This document shows, piece by piece, positions 9,443 to 18,708 of a stretch of 64,000 nucleotides of DNA (within the stretch, counting starts at the first letter, position 1; the number at the start of each line of letters is the position of its first letter). The notes under the pieces are model-generated. The model was not told where the DNA came from and did not search any database. It saw only the letters and a program-made list of their open reading frames with translations. The stretch comes from Clostridiaceae bacterium (GTDB lineage: Bacteria; Bacillota; Clostridia; DSM-8532). The stretch is taken from positions 25,810-89,809 of the forward strand of contig DULR01000035.1 in NCBI GenBank assembly GCA_012840245.1. The letters are read 5' to 3'. The position numbers were made by a program, and so were the translations under genes.

Positions 9443-10419
9443 AAACTGATTTCCTCCAGTGCAAGTCGTCTTTCCGATGCCATTAATGTGTCAATTTTGT
9501 CACTTGGGATAAAAGCTGGGATGTTTTGATGAACCTGGATCCGTTTAGCCTCCTTAAGGGTAGCATAGGCTTCCAGATGGCGCGCAAGCCCTGAGAGGAT
9601 ATGAGCTTTCTCTATATAAAGCTGCAGATCGTTACCATATGATATGGCTTTGGTCAAATAATGGAGGGCTTCCTCATGAAGTCCTTCAGCCATGCAGATC
9701 CGTGCCTTGAGTCCATATATCTTTGCTTTGTCACAACCGTTTAGTCTCAGGGCATTTTCAACAGCATAATGCGCCTCCTTGCTATTTCCGCTTTCAAGAT
9801 ATACCTGGGCAAGACGCCATAAAGGGACCCAGCTGTAAGGCTGTTCCCTGATATACCTTTCCAGCAGACGCACAGTATCGTGACCTGGTTTCCTGTAAGG
9901 TCTTTTTAGCATCACATGCTGTATCGGAATTATACTGCCGGGATCATGGAATATCAGTTCCTCGTAAACAGGGTACTTCCAGAAACAGCCTCCGTTCCGA
10001 TGTATCCTTCTTTCGGTCATTATATCGGTGGAACCGTCTTTTTCTTCCTGCACATAATACTCATACCCGGCTATATCCGGACTGTAGCTGTCATCCAGGA
10101 TGGATCTCCATTCAGGCACCAGGATCTCATCGATATCAAGGCAAAGGCACAGATCGACTGAGCGGCTCATCAGAGACAACCCCATGTTCCGAATGTCATC
10201 GAAACGCCATGGGGACAGAAAAATGCGAAAAATTTTTATATCCGGTTCCGGGTTTTCAGCAGCAAATCTCTCAATGATACCTGCAGAACCGTCGGTGGAG
10301 CCTGCGTCGCAAAACACAATTTCATCGGCATCCTTGATACTGTTGAGGAAGTTTGGCATAAGCTGTTCATGATCAATAAAATATGTATATATCCCATATC
10401 GGGGCCGAAATCCATCCAA
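9439..10419 (-). CDS. Family 2 glycosyltransferase with TPR-like repeats (paralog of preceding)
   Basis: 326 aa; FCDAGSTDGSAGII, VDLCLCLDIDEILVPEW; start overlaps next gene. Confidence 0.9.
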   Translation of the reverse strand: MDGFRPRYGIYTYFIDHEQLMPNFLNSIKDADEIVFCDAGSTDGSAGIIERFAAENPEPDIKIFRIFLSPWRFDDIRNMGLSLMSRSVDLCLCLDIDEILVPEWRSILDDSYSPDIAGYEYYVQEEKDGSTDIMTERRIHRNGGCFWKYPVYEELIFHDPGSIIPIQHVMLKRPYRKPGHDTVRLLERYIREQPYSWVPLWRLAQVYLESGNSKEAHYAVENALRLNGCDKAKIYGLKARICMAEGLHEEALHYLTKAISYGNDLQLYIEKAHILSGLARHLEAYATLKEAKRIQVHQNIPAFIPSDKIDTLMASERRLALEEISL

Positions 10420-10519
10420 TGACGTTTGCTCCTTTTAAATCGGCTGTATTACAATATATTCTTCGTGGCGATCAGAATGACACCTCATCTTTTTTGAAAG
10501 AAGCCAAATGCGCTTTGTC

Positions 10520-10546
10520 ACAACATTCCTAGTCTTGCATACCATG
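10520..10546 (+). promoter_or_regulatory. Sigma-K-like promoter box AC-N16-CATACCATG upstream of 10575 gene
   Basis: AC 10520-10521, 16 nt, CATACCATG 10538-10546. Confidence 0.35.
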
Positions 10547-10574
10547 TATTAGATTTCAATGATGAAGGAGATAT

Positions 10575-11426
10575 ATGATGAGTGAGTTAGATAATAACTG
10601 CAAGGAAATCGTCATTGATCTGAAAAAGATCGACATTTTTGCAAAGTATGTATTGGCAAAATCTGAATTTAAAAACACACAGATCCTCTTCCAGGAAGCT
10701 TATAATGAGAACGCTGTCGGAACAGGGGAAAAACTACCGCTCAGATTATTGATTATCAATCACAACTCCATACCCGCGTCTGTTCCTGATAGAGGCGCTG
10801 GGGTAAGATGCATTAAGCTTTACAAAAGGCAGATAGCAGAGGGTTATCCTGTTAATACCATATGCGCCGGGAAATCCAGAGTAACTATAAGATATCAGTT
10901 GATTCTTGTTGTAGAATATGAGGATGGATTTGTTGACATACTGACACTGCCGAACAATCTTTCAAATCCCCTCCAATACGACCCGTTAATTACTAAAGCA
11001 TTTGTGGACTCTACGGTCATATCTCCTTCTGGTGTGCCTGTGATTCAGCGTCAGAACGTGACAGTGCCTAATGAAACACTTATAATAGTAAGCAACGGAG
11101 TGAATGATTATCCATGGTTCGACTATAATATCTCTATTCCTTTCTCGTATTTCGAGAAATACTCCAGGCATATCAACCTGAACTGCTGCCAGGATCTCGA
11201 ATCCTTCGTTCTTCTGAAATGCCTGAATAGTGATATTAACATCATGGATAGCCAGTTGGTTGCTCTGAATGCTGAGAATACACTTTTCGTCTGGACTACG
11301 GAAGTGGCATTGAGCGTATATGAAGATATCATCGATAAGCTGGGAATGGACAGCGATATCATAATTTGCGGATCTCCCGAATACGAATGTGAAAAGGATT
11401 GCCCAAAAACATGTGATTGCCCATAA
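10575..11426 (+). CDS. Putative spore-surface protein, member C of the three-paralog family
   Basis: 283 aa; close paralog of 5763-6581; Cys-rich C-terminal tail CEKDCPKTCDCP. Confidence 0.8.
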   Translation: MMSELDNNCKEIVIDLKKIDIFAKYVLAKSEFKNTQILFQEAYNENAVGTGEKLPLRLLIINHNSIPASVPDRGAGVRCIKLYKRQIAEGYPVNTICAGKSRVTIRYQLILVVEYEDGFVDILTLPNNLSNPLQYDPLITKAFVDSTVISPSGVPVIQRQNVTVPNETLIIVSNGVNDYPWFDYNISIPFSYFEKYSRHINLNCCQDLESFVLLKCLNSDINIMDSQLVALNAENTLFVWTTEVALSVYEDIIDKLGMDSDIIICGSPEYECEKDCPKTCDCP

Positions 11427-11487
11427 CCGAACTATGTCTTACACCACATATGCTGAAGATAAGGACGTATTCAATTCCTGTATGAAG

Positions 11488-11525
11488 GAGCTGTCTCATA
11501 ATTGACTTTGAGACAGCTCTTTTTT
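11488..11525 (+). terminator. Rho-independent terminator
   Basis: GAGCTGTCTCA ... TGAGACAGCTC followed by T-run. Confidence 0.9.
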
Positions 11526-11536
11526 GCACTCCTTAC

Positions 11537-11884
11537 TTAGCTCCTCAATATCTTCTCCATTGGTTTTCCTTTTGCCAGCTCATCAACAAGCTTGTCCAGC
11601 CAGCGGATTTTTTGCATAAGAGGATCTTCGATCTCCTCGACGCGATACCCGCAGATCACGCCAGTGATCTTAACGGAGTTAGGGTTTATCTGCGGAGCTT
11701 CCCTGAAAAAAGTTTCGAAATCTACATTTCTTTCGATCTGTGCCTGAAGCCCGGCTTCATCATAACCTGTCAGCCAGCATATCACGGTATCGACCTCGGA
11801 TTTGGTACGTCCTTTTCGCTCAGCCTTCTGCACGAGCAGCGGGTAGATTTGTGAAAAAGCAGTATTGAATATTCTGTGTCCCAT
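11537..11884 (-). CDS. DUF2200 family protein
   Basis: 115 aa; [41 protein letters not shown]... Confidence 0.85.
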   Translation of the reverse strand: MGHRIFNTAFSQIYPLLVQKAERKGRTKSEVDTVICWLTGYDEAGLQAQIERNVDFETFFREAPQINPNSVKITGVICGYRVEEIEDPLMQKIRWLDKLVDELAKGKPMEKILRS

Positions 11885-12010
11885 AGTGTTTCTCCTCTTC
11901 TTATTTAATAGTCCTTCTAATGTATCTGTGACACTATTTGCTTTACAACATTATAGCTTCACGGCCATCACAGCACTCATTAATAGATATACCCAGTATC
12001 TGATCATAAT

Positions 12011-12033
12011 AAAAAAACCACCGAAAAGGTGGT
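12011..12033 (-). terminator. Rho-independent terminator of ABC permease operon
   Basis: Minus strand ACCACC TTTTC GGTGGT TTTTTT. Confidence 0.85.
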
Positions 12034-12055
12034 CGATGTTATTTCCGGATTTATT

Positions 12056-12898
12056 TCAACCTTTTATCGCTCCGCTTGTAAGTCCGGATATTATATACTT
12101 CTGGAAAAACATGAACACGATAGTAGTCGGCAGGGCTGCCAGAGTGGCACAGACCATCCTTTCGTTGAATACCTGCTGCTTGTAGGTGCCGTAATTGTAC
12201 AAACCAACCATGAGAGTCCACTTATTCGATTCTGTCGTGAACAGCAAAGGCCAAAGAAAGCTGTTCCATATATTGAGGAATGTATTTATCACCAATACAG
12301 CCATACAGGGTCCAAGCAGCGGATATATTATCCTGACAAATATTCCTAATTCCGAAGCGCCGTCGATTTTAGCAGCCTGAATGAATTCATCGGGCAGACC
12401 CATTATGTACTGCCTCATAAGGAATATGCTTACAGGAGCTGCCAGAAAAGGTACAATAAGCGCTTGGTATGTATTCATCCAGTTAAGGGCTATAAATGTC
12501 CTGTATATCGGAATAAGAGTAATGTAAACCGGAATCATCATCGTAGACAATAATAAAACGAAGAAAAATTTCTTTCCCGGAAAAGCTTTCTTGGCAAACG
12601 CATACCCAGCCATCGGTGAAAAAACCATGTTTCCCGCCACCACAGTAAGAGACACGATCAGGCTGTTCAGAAAATATTTAAGGAACGGCTGGGTCGACAA
12701 AACGATACGGTAGGCCCTTAATGTCGGATTCTTCGGGATAAGGTTGAACCCTTCGGTAATGACTGATACCTGATCCTTGAAAGTTGATGCTACCATGTAT
12801 AGGAACGGATAAATCATTATGACCAGGAACGGCAGCAAACAAATTGTCAATATATAGCTGCGAGCATTCTCGCTCAGGCGATTTGCTTTTACCATCAT
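12056..12898 (-). CDS. Carbohydrate ABC transporter permease (MalG-like)
   Basis: 280 aa; EAA-loop-like DEFIQAAKIDGASELGIFVRIIYPLLGP. Confidence 0.92.
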   Translation of the reverse strand: MMVKANRLSENARSYILTICLLPFLVIMIYPFLYMVASTFKDQVSVITEGFNLIPKNPTLRAYRIVLSTQPFLKYFLNSLIVSLTVVAGNMVFSPMAGYAFAKKAFPGKKFFFVLLLSTMMIPVYITLIPIYRTFIALNWMNTYQALIVPFLAAPVSIFLMRQYIMGLPDEFIQAAKIDGASELGIFVRIIYPLLGPCMAVLVINTFLNIWNSFLWPLLFTTESNKWTLMVGLYNYGTYKQQVFNERMVCATLAALPTTIVFMFFQKYIISGLTSGAIKG

Positions 12899-13845
12899 TC
12901 ATCAATCCTCCTGTCAAATCCGAGCACCTTCAGCTGTATAAGCGCAAAGATTAAAATAAGTATAAAAAGTGTATACCCTACTGCTGAAGCATAACCCATC
13001 ATCTGGGAAGAAAATGCCCGCCTGTACAGGTAGAGTACGACAGTTGTGGTAGCATACCCAGGTCCCCCGCCTGTCATGATCTGAGGCTCGGTGAAAACCT
13101 GAAGCGAGTTGATGGTATTCAAAATGATGATATAAAGCGTAATGTGCCTCAAATGCGGAAGCGTGACATTGAAAAACTTCTGGATCCCGTTTGCGCCATC
13201 CACCGTAGCTGCTTCGTATAGCTCCTGCGGTATGGACTGAAGAGTTGAAAGATACAGCAGCATGTAATAGCCTGTTGCAGCCCATACGCTCATTCCCATT
13301 ATACTAAGCAGCGCAGTATGCTGGTTGTTGAGCCAGTTTGTAGGCTTGCCGCCAAAAAACTGGACTATCTGGCTGATAAGGCCGTATTGGTTGCACAGCA
13401 GTACGAACAGAGTCGATATAACAGCCAGAGAAGTGACTGTAGGCAGGAAGAAGCCTACCCTGAACAGAGTCTTGAATTTTACCCCCTTATTAAGGGCAAG
13501 TGCTAAAAGCAGCGCAAACACAGTCGTAAAGGGTATGGTTCCGAAGGTGAATACAAGAGTATTTCTCAGCGAGACCAGAAAATCGCGGTCAGAAAAAAGG
13601 TTCCGGTAATTCTGTAATCCAATGAATTCATTGATGGTAGAAGGCTTCAGCGGATTGTAGCTTGTAAAGCCCAGATACCCGGAGAATACTACCGGGTAAA
13701 CTGTAAACGCCAGAAAAAGAATGAACCATGGAGCTATGAAAAAATATGCGGCCTTATTGGTTCTTATTCTGTACCACAAACTGTTGTGATCTATTCTCCC
13801 TGGTCTTTCCAATGAGGGACTATGCCCCAATGCTTTTATTTCCAA
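12895..13845 (-). CDS. Sugar ABC transporter permease (MalF/UgpA-like)
   Basis: 316 aa; QELYEAATVDGANGIQKFFNVTLPHLRH. Confidence 0.92.
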   Translation of the reverse strand: MEIKALGHSPSLERPGRIDHNSLWYRIRTNKAAYFFIAPWFILFLAFTVYPVVFSGYLGFTSYNPLKPSTINEFIGLQNYRNLFSDRDFLVSLRNTLVFTFGTIPFTTVFALLLALALNKGVKFKTLFRVGFFLPTVTSLAVISTLFVLLCNQYGLISQIVQFFGGKPTNWLNNQHTALLSIMGMSVWAATGYYMLLYLSTLQSIPQELYEAATVDGANGIQKFFNVTLPHLRHITLYIIILNTINSLQVFTEPQIMTGGGPGYATTTVVLYLYRRAFSSQMMGYASAVGYTLFILILIFALIQLKVLGFDRRIDE

Positions 13846-13941
13846 GTTCTATCTCTCCTTAATCAAGAATCCCGCCGCCCTTAAAAAAGGAAGGCTGCCT
13901 TCAGGCTGCGAGTACCGGTTGCAGTTTCTCAATAAACAGCC

Positions 13942-13963
13942 CCGGACCGGGTATCCGGTCCGG
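13942..13963 (-). promoter_or_regulatory. GC-rich hairpin between SBP and permease genes (attenuator or mRNA-stabilising type)
   Basis: CCGGACCGG gtat CCGGTCCGG perfect palindrome. Confidence 0.6.
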
Positions 13964-13983
13964 AGCCAATGATTTATAACTTC

Positions 13984-14841
13984 TTACATCATATTGAGAA
14001 GGTTCTGAATATCTTTCTGACAGGCATCTACAGCCTCGTCTCTGGGAACACCGTTAAGATAGATTTCCTGGATCATGGTTGAAATTCTCATACCGATATC
14101 TTCTACTCTCTTATGGATAGGAGGAGCGAATGTATATCCTTTTTTAGCTATTTCAATGAATTTCTGAACCTTCTGTGCAGCTATGTCTTCAGGTGAAGGG
14201 CTGGCAAGTTCGGGAATGGTATCAAGTGACGCAATGGAAGGAAGTATGGACCATGCGCACTGCCTGCATATTTCTGTTGCAGTAGCGGCGTCTGCCAGGT
14301 ATGCCAGGTACTTGAATGCCTCATCCTTGTGCTTTGACTGCATGGGTATGGTCAACACTTCTGCTCCGTTGAATGCCAGAGTCTTTCCGGTATCCGGGCA
14401 GGCAGGGATGATCTCATATCCCCAGTCATTAACAGCAGCACCGTCTGTTATCATGCCCGCGGTAAAGCCGCTGTCCATAATTACCATGCCAAGCCTGTTG
14501 GCCTGGAATGCCAATGCTGCGTTAGCCTGAGTATCGATCATACTGTACGGTTTGATGGCATCATAGAAATCAAGAGCCTTTTGCGCTGCTTCACTTTTTA
14601 CGCCGCCAATAAGCTTGGTTGAACCGTCAGCCTGAACTTCGGTTTCTATGTATGCTCCACCGGCACTGTAAAGGAAGTCGCCCCATGTCTGATAGTCACC
14701 GGTAGGATGTCCTGCGCAGATCAGGAAGCCGTCAACACCGCATTTTTCCTTGATGGCTCTGGCCAGTTCGATCATACCGTTCCAATCCTTCGGGAAGTTC
14801 GCAGGATCATATCCGGCCTGTCTGACAAGAAAGTTTAGCGA
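13984..14841 (-). pseudogene. ABC solute-binding protein, 5'-truncated (N-terminal portion incl. signal peptide missing)
   Basis: Coding similarity continues upstream of the ORF-track ATG (FLVRQAGYDPANFPKDWNG-MIELARAIKEKCG...) with no start codon, ending at a terminator U-tract. Confidence 0.75.
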
Positions 14842-14869
14842 TAAAAATGCGGCACCCCGTGCGCCGCAT
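14842..14869 (-). terminator. Rho-independent terminator of tandem-GNAT gene
   Basis: Minus strand ATGCGGC GCACGGGGT GCCGCAT TTTT. Confidence 0.8.
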
Positions 14870-14903
14870 TAATCAATCAGTTCAGTCCATACTTTATATA
14901 AAT

Positions 14904-15956
14904 TCAGTCCATTATATCTATACTCCACTCGAACACATTCACAAAACGCTGGCCTTCCTTATAAAGATCATGCCACTCGGGAAGGCGTGCTTTTCGGATA
15001 AGTTTTGCTCCGAGCTTTTCACAGGTACGTCTTGAAGCTATGTTGGTGTGTTCGTTTGTTATCAATACCTTTTTCATACCATGTTCTCTGATGACCGGAG
15101 CAAGCAGTCTGCATGCCTTTGCGGCATAGCCATGGCCGCGGTACTGTTCATCTACGGCATAACCGATCTGACCGCCATAATACAGACTATCCGTATAACC
15201 TATGCGCAAGTTGATTTCACCCGCACAGCATCCATTGGTTCTGATCTCGAACTCGTAAGCGGGTACCCATTTCTTTTCGGGTATGGCAGGTTTTTTTGCG
15301 ATACAGATTAACTCGATCTCTCCGTCTGTTAATTCGGGTACGTCGATGAAATCTTCAAAAATAACGGGCATAGAGTTATAATATGCTATTTCCTGTATAG
15401 CTTCCCATTCGTCTTTCAATATAGCGTATAAATACTCATCCCCATACTTTTTGTCAGAAAACTTGTGTGCCGGTCTTGCTTCGAGAAAACAGCCCTCTCT
15501 GCGCATACCTATGTTCTCCATCACGCGATATGAGCCATAATTCTCTGCATCACAACGGGCAACGATCCTGTGCAGGCCCAGTTCTCCAAACCCGTATTCC
15601 ACAAGTCTCTTTCCCACTTCTGTTCCCAATCCCTGCTTCCAGTAGTCTCTATGTAAGATCCAGCCAATTTCTGCCTGTTCTGTACCTGATCTCAGCAAGC
15701 AGCATCCACCGATGAGCTTTTGGGTTGATTTCAGCACTACGGCATATTGATGGCTCCTGCAGGGATTCTCTTTGGACGACGCTATTGATTCTGCTATGAA
15801 TTTTTTTGTGTCAGATTCGTCATTAGGTCCCCAGTCCATGTACATGACATTATCTGCAACGCTTGCATAAGCATGAACCGCTTCAAAATCAGTTTCCTCA
15901 AATGGCCGTAAAATCAACCGCTTTGTTTCAAGAGTCTTCATCTTCATCATCTCCAT
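14904..15956 (-). CDS. Tandem GNAT-family N-acetyltransferase (RimJ/RimL-like domain plus second GNAT domain)
   Basis: 350 aa; LETKRLILRPFEETDFEAVHAY...GWILHRDYWKQGLGTEVGKRLVEYGF and second domain IGYAVDEQYRGHGYAAKACRLLAPVIREHGMKKVLITN. Confidence 0.88.
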   Translation of the reverse strand: MEMMKMKTLETKRLILRPFEETDFEAVHAYASVADNVMYMDWGPNDESDTKKFIAESIASSKENPCRSHQYAVVLKSTQKLIGGCCLLRSGTEQAEIGWILHRDYWKQGLGTEVGKRLVEYGFGELGLHRIVARCDAENYGSYRVMENIGMRREGCFLEARPAHKFSDKKYGDEYLYAILKDEWEAIQEIAYYNSMPVIFEDFIDVPELTDGEIELICIAKKPAIPEKKWVPAYEFEIRTNGCCAGEINLRIGYTDSLYYGGQIGYAVDEQYRGHGYAAKACRLLAPVIREHGMKKVLITNEHTNIASRRTCEKLGAKLIRKARLPEWHDLYKEGQRFVNVFEWSIDIMD

Positions 15957-15968
15957 TCAGGATCAGGT

Positions 15969-16094
15969 TTACATAATAAGACCACTTCTAAATAAAAACC
16001 CCGCAAGAATCACCATTATGTGACTCCGCGGGGCATAATCCGCGTGTAAGGTCTCAAAGCCTCCATGCAGCTCAAGCATACGGCTCTTATGCAT
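15969..16094 (-). CDS. 41-codon upstream ORF/leader peptide overlapping terminator hairpin
   Basis: MHKSRMLELHGGFETLHADYAPRSHIMVILAGFLFRSGLIM*, preceded by AAGGTGA RBS; spans the terminator and ends just upstream of the GNAT start. Confidence 0.5.
   Translation of the reverse strand: MHKSRMLELHGGFETLHADYAPRSHIMVILAGFLFRSGLIM
15994..16033 (-). terminator. Intrinsic terminator in the GNAT leader, with competing antiterminator helix
   Basis: Minus strand CCCCGCGGAGTCAC ATAATG GTGATTCTTGCGGGG TTTTT; CGCGG(16040-16044)/CCGCG(16027-16031) alternative helix overlaps the 5' arm. Confidence 0.7.
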
Positions 16095-16244
16095 GCTCAC
16101 CTTTCTCAGTATTCTTGCATATATCTTCCATTATGTCAATAAGTTTGTTTCTCTTTTCAATACCGCTCTTCGTTAACTGAGTCCTGCACACCGTCTTCAT
16201 TGTGTACATCGATATCTTCCGCAATACCCGCAGTTCTCTGTTCT

Positions 16245-17087
16245 TTACAGATAGCTTGAGCTGGCGCCGTTATTTATAATTTGCTTTACTTCATCGTAAA
16301 GCTTATCGGTCATGTTACAGCATTCAATAAGCGATACTCCCATAGTTTCAAAAATACGGTTAACCCTTTCGCCATATCTTTCAGGTTTATATTCGAAAGT
16401 ATCAATCATTGCTGTTGCTTTCTTCTCGTTGATGCAATACGTATTGTTATATGCAAACAATACCTGGTTCAGACACGAAACCGCACGAAAAAGATGTCCT
16501 GCAAAATAGTATTTGTCGTCCGGCTTTGAATTTTTCTTCATAAACATCAGCGAGAATCCTGATTCAAACAGAAAAAAGCTGACCAGGCTGTTCCGCAGGG
16601 TATCAGGATATATTTCTGCCTGTTTTTTCAATTCGCGAAAGCTATCATTTCTGACATACAGAATTTTGCTTATCGCCAGTTCTCCGCGATACATGGCACT
16701 GACAAATCCATGGGGATGTCCCGTTTGATAACTGGTCGTAACGATCCCCTGCTCCGTATCTTTTATTATTTGCTCAACCCGTTTCAGATCGCGAAGTATC
16801 AGATCCACATGATAACCGTTTATGACCAGCCATCCCCCGCAATTGACCCAATTTCCCCATGCACCTGGAGGAACGACCAGACTGCTCCTGTGTTCGTCAT
16901 CCAGCTCAGATACTATACTGTTAATGGCAGCCAAATCAAAACTTTGCGGATCGTAATAGATACCAATATCTATGTCCGAATCCTCGGAATGTGTCCCTCT
17001 TGCCCGTGAACCGCCAAGTACGATCCCTTCAATGAAGGGCAGATGAGATAATTTTTCCGCTGCGGTTGCAAGTATATAATCTATCAT
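16245..17087 (-). CDS. Nucleotidyltransferase-domain protein (aminoglycoside/lincosamide nucleotidyltransferase-like fold)
   Basis: 280 aa; GIVLGGSRARGTHSEDSDIDIGIYYD = GS-x-DxD nucleotidyltransferase motif. Confidence 0.88.
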   Translation of the reverse strand: MIDYILATAAEKLSHLPFIEGIVLGGSRARGTHSEDSDIDIGIYYDPQSFDLAAINSIVSELDDEHRSSLVVPPGAWGNWVNCGGWLVINGYHVDLILRDLKRVEQIIKDTEQGIVTTSYQTGHPHGFVSAMYRGELAISKILYVRNDSFRELKKQAEIYPDTLRNSLVSFFLFESGFSLMFMKKNSKPDDKYYFAGHLFRAVSCLNQVLFAYNNTYCINEKKATAMIDTFEYKPERYGERVNRIFETMGVSLIECCNMTDKLYDEVKQIINNGASSSYL

Positions 17088-17211
17088 TCCGATCCACCTT
17101 TCTACTGCAAATCATTTCATCCCCGGTCATCATGTCATGCTTTGCAATTTTGCTTAAGTTATAATTTATTGAATCATTAATGTCAAGAGCTTATAGCTTA
17201 TATCAAACAGG

Positions 17212-17355
17212 ATGTTGGATAGAAACATCTTTTATGCTTCATTGCTTATTGCACATGGAGAAGGTCTTCGTCTGCCCGATGACATTATTTCAAGCGAGTA
17301 TTTGACCCTGGAAGGCAAAAAAATCTCGACCAGCGATAATTGGAGCGCGACTTGA
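17212..17355 (+). pseudogene. Fragment of methionyl-tRNA synthetase
   Basis: MLDRNIFYASLLIAHGEGLRLPDDIISSEYLTLEGKKISTSDNWSAT*; LPxxIxSxEYLTLEGKKxSTS is a MetRS signature-loop context. Confidence 0.7.
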
Positions 17356-17391
17356 ATCCTGGACGGATTCACGGAGCGATAAATCGCTTAA

Positions 17392-17418
17392 GGTCCTTCG
17401 CTAACGCTCAGGATGACA
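17392..17418. repeat. Half copy of dispersed repeat (GGTCCTTCGCTAACGCTCAGGATGACA)
   Basis: Same sequence family as 5048-5122. Confidence 0.7.
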
Positions 17419-17578
17419 AATGTCAGCTACAGCTGCTAAAAAAACATAATTAAGGACGGCGTGATTGCCTGCGACCTCGTGAGAGCAAACTTTGCCATTT
17501 CCAACTTCCTGCGACGAGGACAGCAAGAAGATCTGATAAGCACGCCAATAATAGTATTTTGAGACAGCCCAAGGCCCC

Positions 17579-18205
17579 TTACTTCTTACGGATCGGATGC
17601 CGGATAACAGTTTTCAGTTTCTCCGGTGCCACCTTGCGCGGATCAGAAATGTAGATCTCATGATGGCGGCGTGTGATGTCGTCAATATCGATGACATAGC
17701 CGTTTTCAATTGCAAAACCGTCAAGAGCTGCTATTGTGGCGGGTTCATCGTCATACGAGCCGATGTGCATCACCTGAACGCATAGCCCTTCAGTAAAAGT
17801 TACAAGCTTTGCAAGAGATGTGTCAAGCCCAGGCTTTTTCTTTGCGAGCACTTTCCTGGCAGATTCAAAAATTTCTTCGGTAACGAAATCAGGCTGCCGT
17901 ATGACCATGATCCAGACAAACTTGCTTTTGTCACTGATCGGTGCACCGCTGCCCCTGAAATCATCGTCTACGCTCCAGAAGCCTTCAAGCGGCGGTACAA
18001 CATATTCCATTATAGCTTTGCTGCTCATTTTGATCGCATAGGAAAGCCCGTACAGCAATTCAACGGCATGTGCATACTCTGCGCTTGTGTTTGGATCTCC
18101 CCTGCCGTCAACGGCGATGAACGTCATCGGCGGCACATCAATAACTGACGGAGTAGTTTTTGGTAAATATAGATTTTTCTCAGTCTTTTTGAAATCAATC
18201 ATCAC
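17579..18205 (-). CDS. GyrI-like small-molecule-binding domain protein
   Basis: 208 aa; PPMTFIAVDGRGDPNT...EGFWSVDD...HHEIYISDPRKVAPEKLKTVIRHPIRK. Confidence 0.88.
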   Translation of the reverse strand: MMIDFKKTEKNLYLPKTTPSVIDVPPMTFIAVDGRGDPNTSAEYAHAVELLYGLSYAIKMSSKAIMEYVVPPLEGFWSVDDDFRGSGAPISDKSKFVWIMVIRQPDFVTEEIFESARKVLAKKKPGLDTSLAKLVTFTEGLCVQVMHIGSYDDEPATIAALDGFAIENGYVIDIDDITRRHHEIYISDPRKVAPEKLKTVIRHPIRKK

Positions 18206-18389
18206 AACAGCTCTCCAATTCCCTTCCGATAAGTGTCAGCGCTATGCGCAATGCCTTTACTCTTCTGTCGTTCAAGGTCTTTTGTGAAAACTGCAGTCTG
18301 CCGCTTTCCTGCATTTTCTCGCACTTATGCAGAGTAGAAGCAAGAGCGGTCATTGCCTCCTCCAATTCTTTTCTTGTGAACTCACTCAT
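18195..18389 (-). CDS. Small hypothetical protein, overlaps preceding gene
   Basis: 64 aa; MSEFTRKELEEAMTALASTLHKCEKMQ...; overlaps 17579-18205 gene by 11 nt. Confidence 0.65.
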   Translation of the reverse strand: MSEFTRKELEEAMTALASTLHKCEKMQESGRLQFSQKTLNDRRVKALRIALTLIGRELESCCDD

Positions 18390-18708
18390 ATTGCTTCCTT
18401 ATCTCCCGTCACATCAATTATACTTTACAATCCCGGGATTTTTCTATTATTCTTTTATTCATACCATAATTCTGTGAATTATATCAGTGCCATCATTAAA
18501 TAAGCAAAAATTTATATGCTAGTATAAAAAATATTTCCGCTCATGTGTCACTTCATTGATTCAGGTATAATAAAAGGGTCGGCATACCCTGATTTTATTA
18601 CATAACGTACCGGAAGAAAAATTAAAAATTTTTTTATTTTTATTCAAACACTTATGGTTTTACATTCGTTATATATGTGAATACACGAAAAAGGAAAGGA
18701 GTGCCGGA

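Noticed and set aside
17440-17560. Open frame DGVIACDLVRANFAISNFLRRGQQEDLISTPIIVF* as another gene relic
   Set aside because: Looks protein-like but no family could be recognised, so not reported as a feature.
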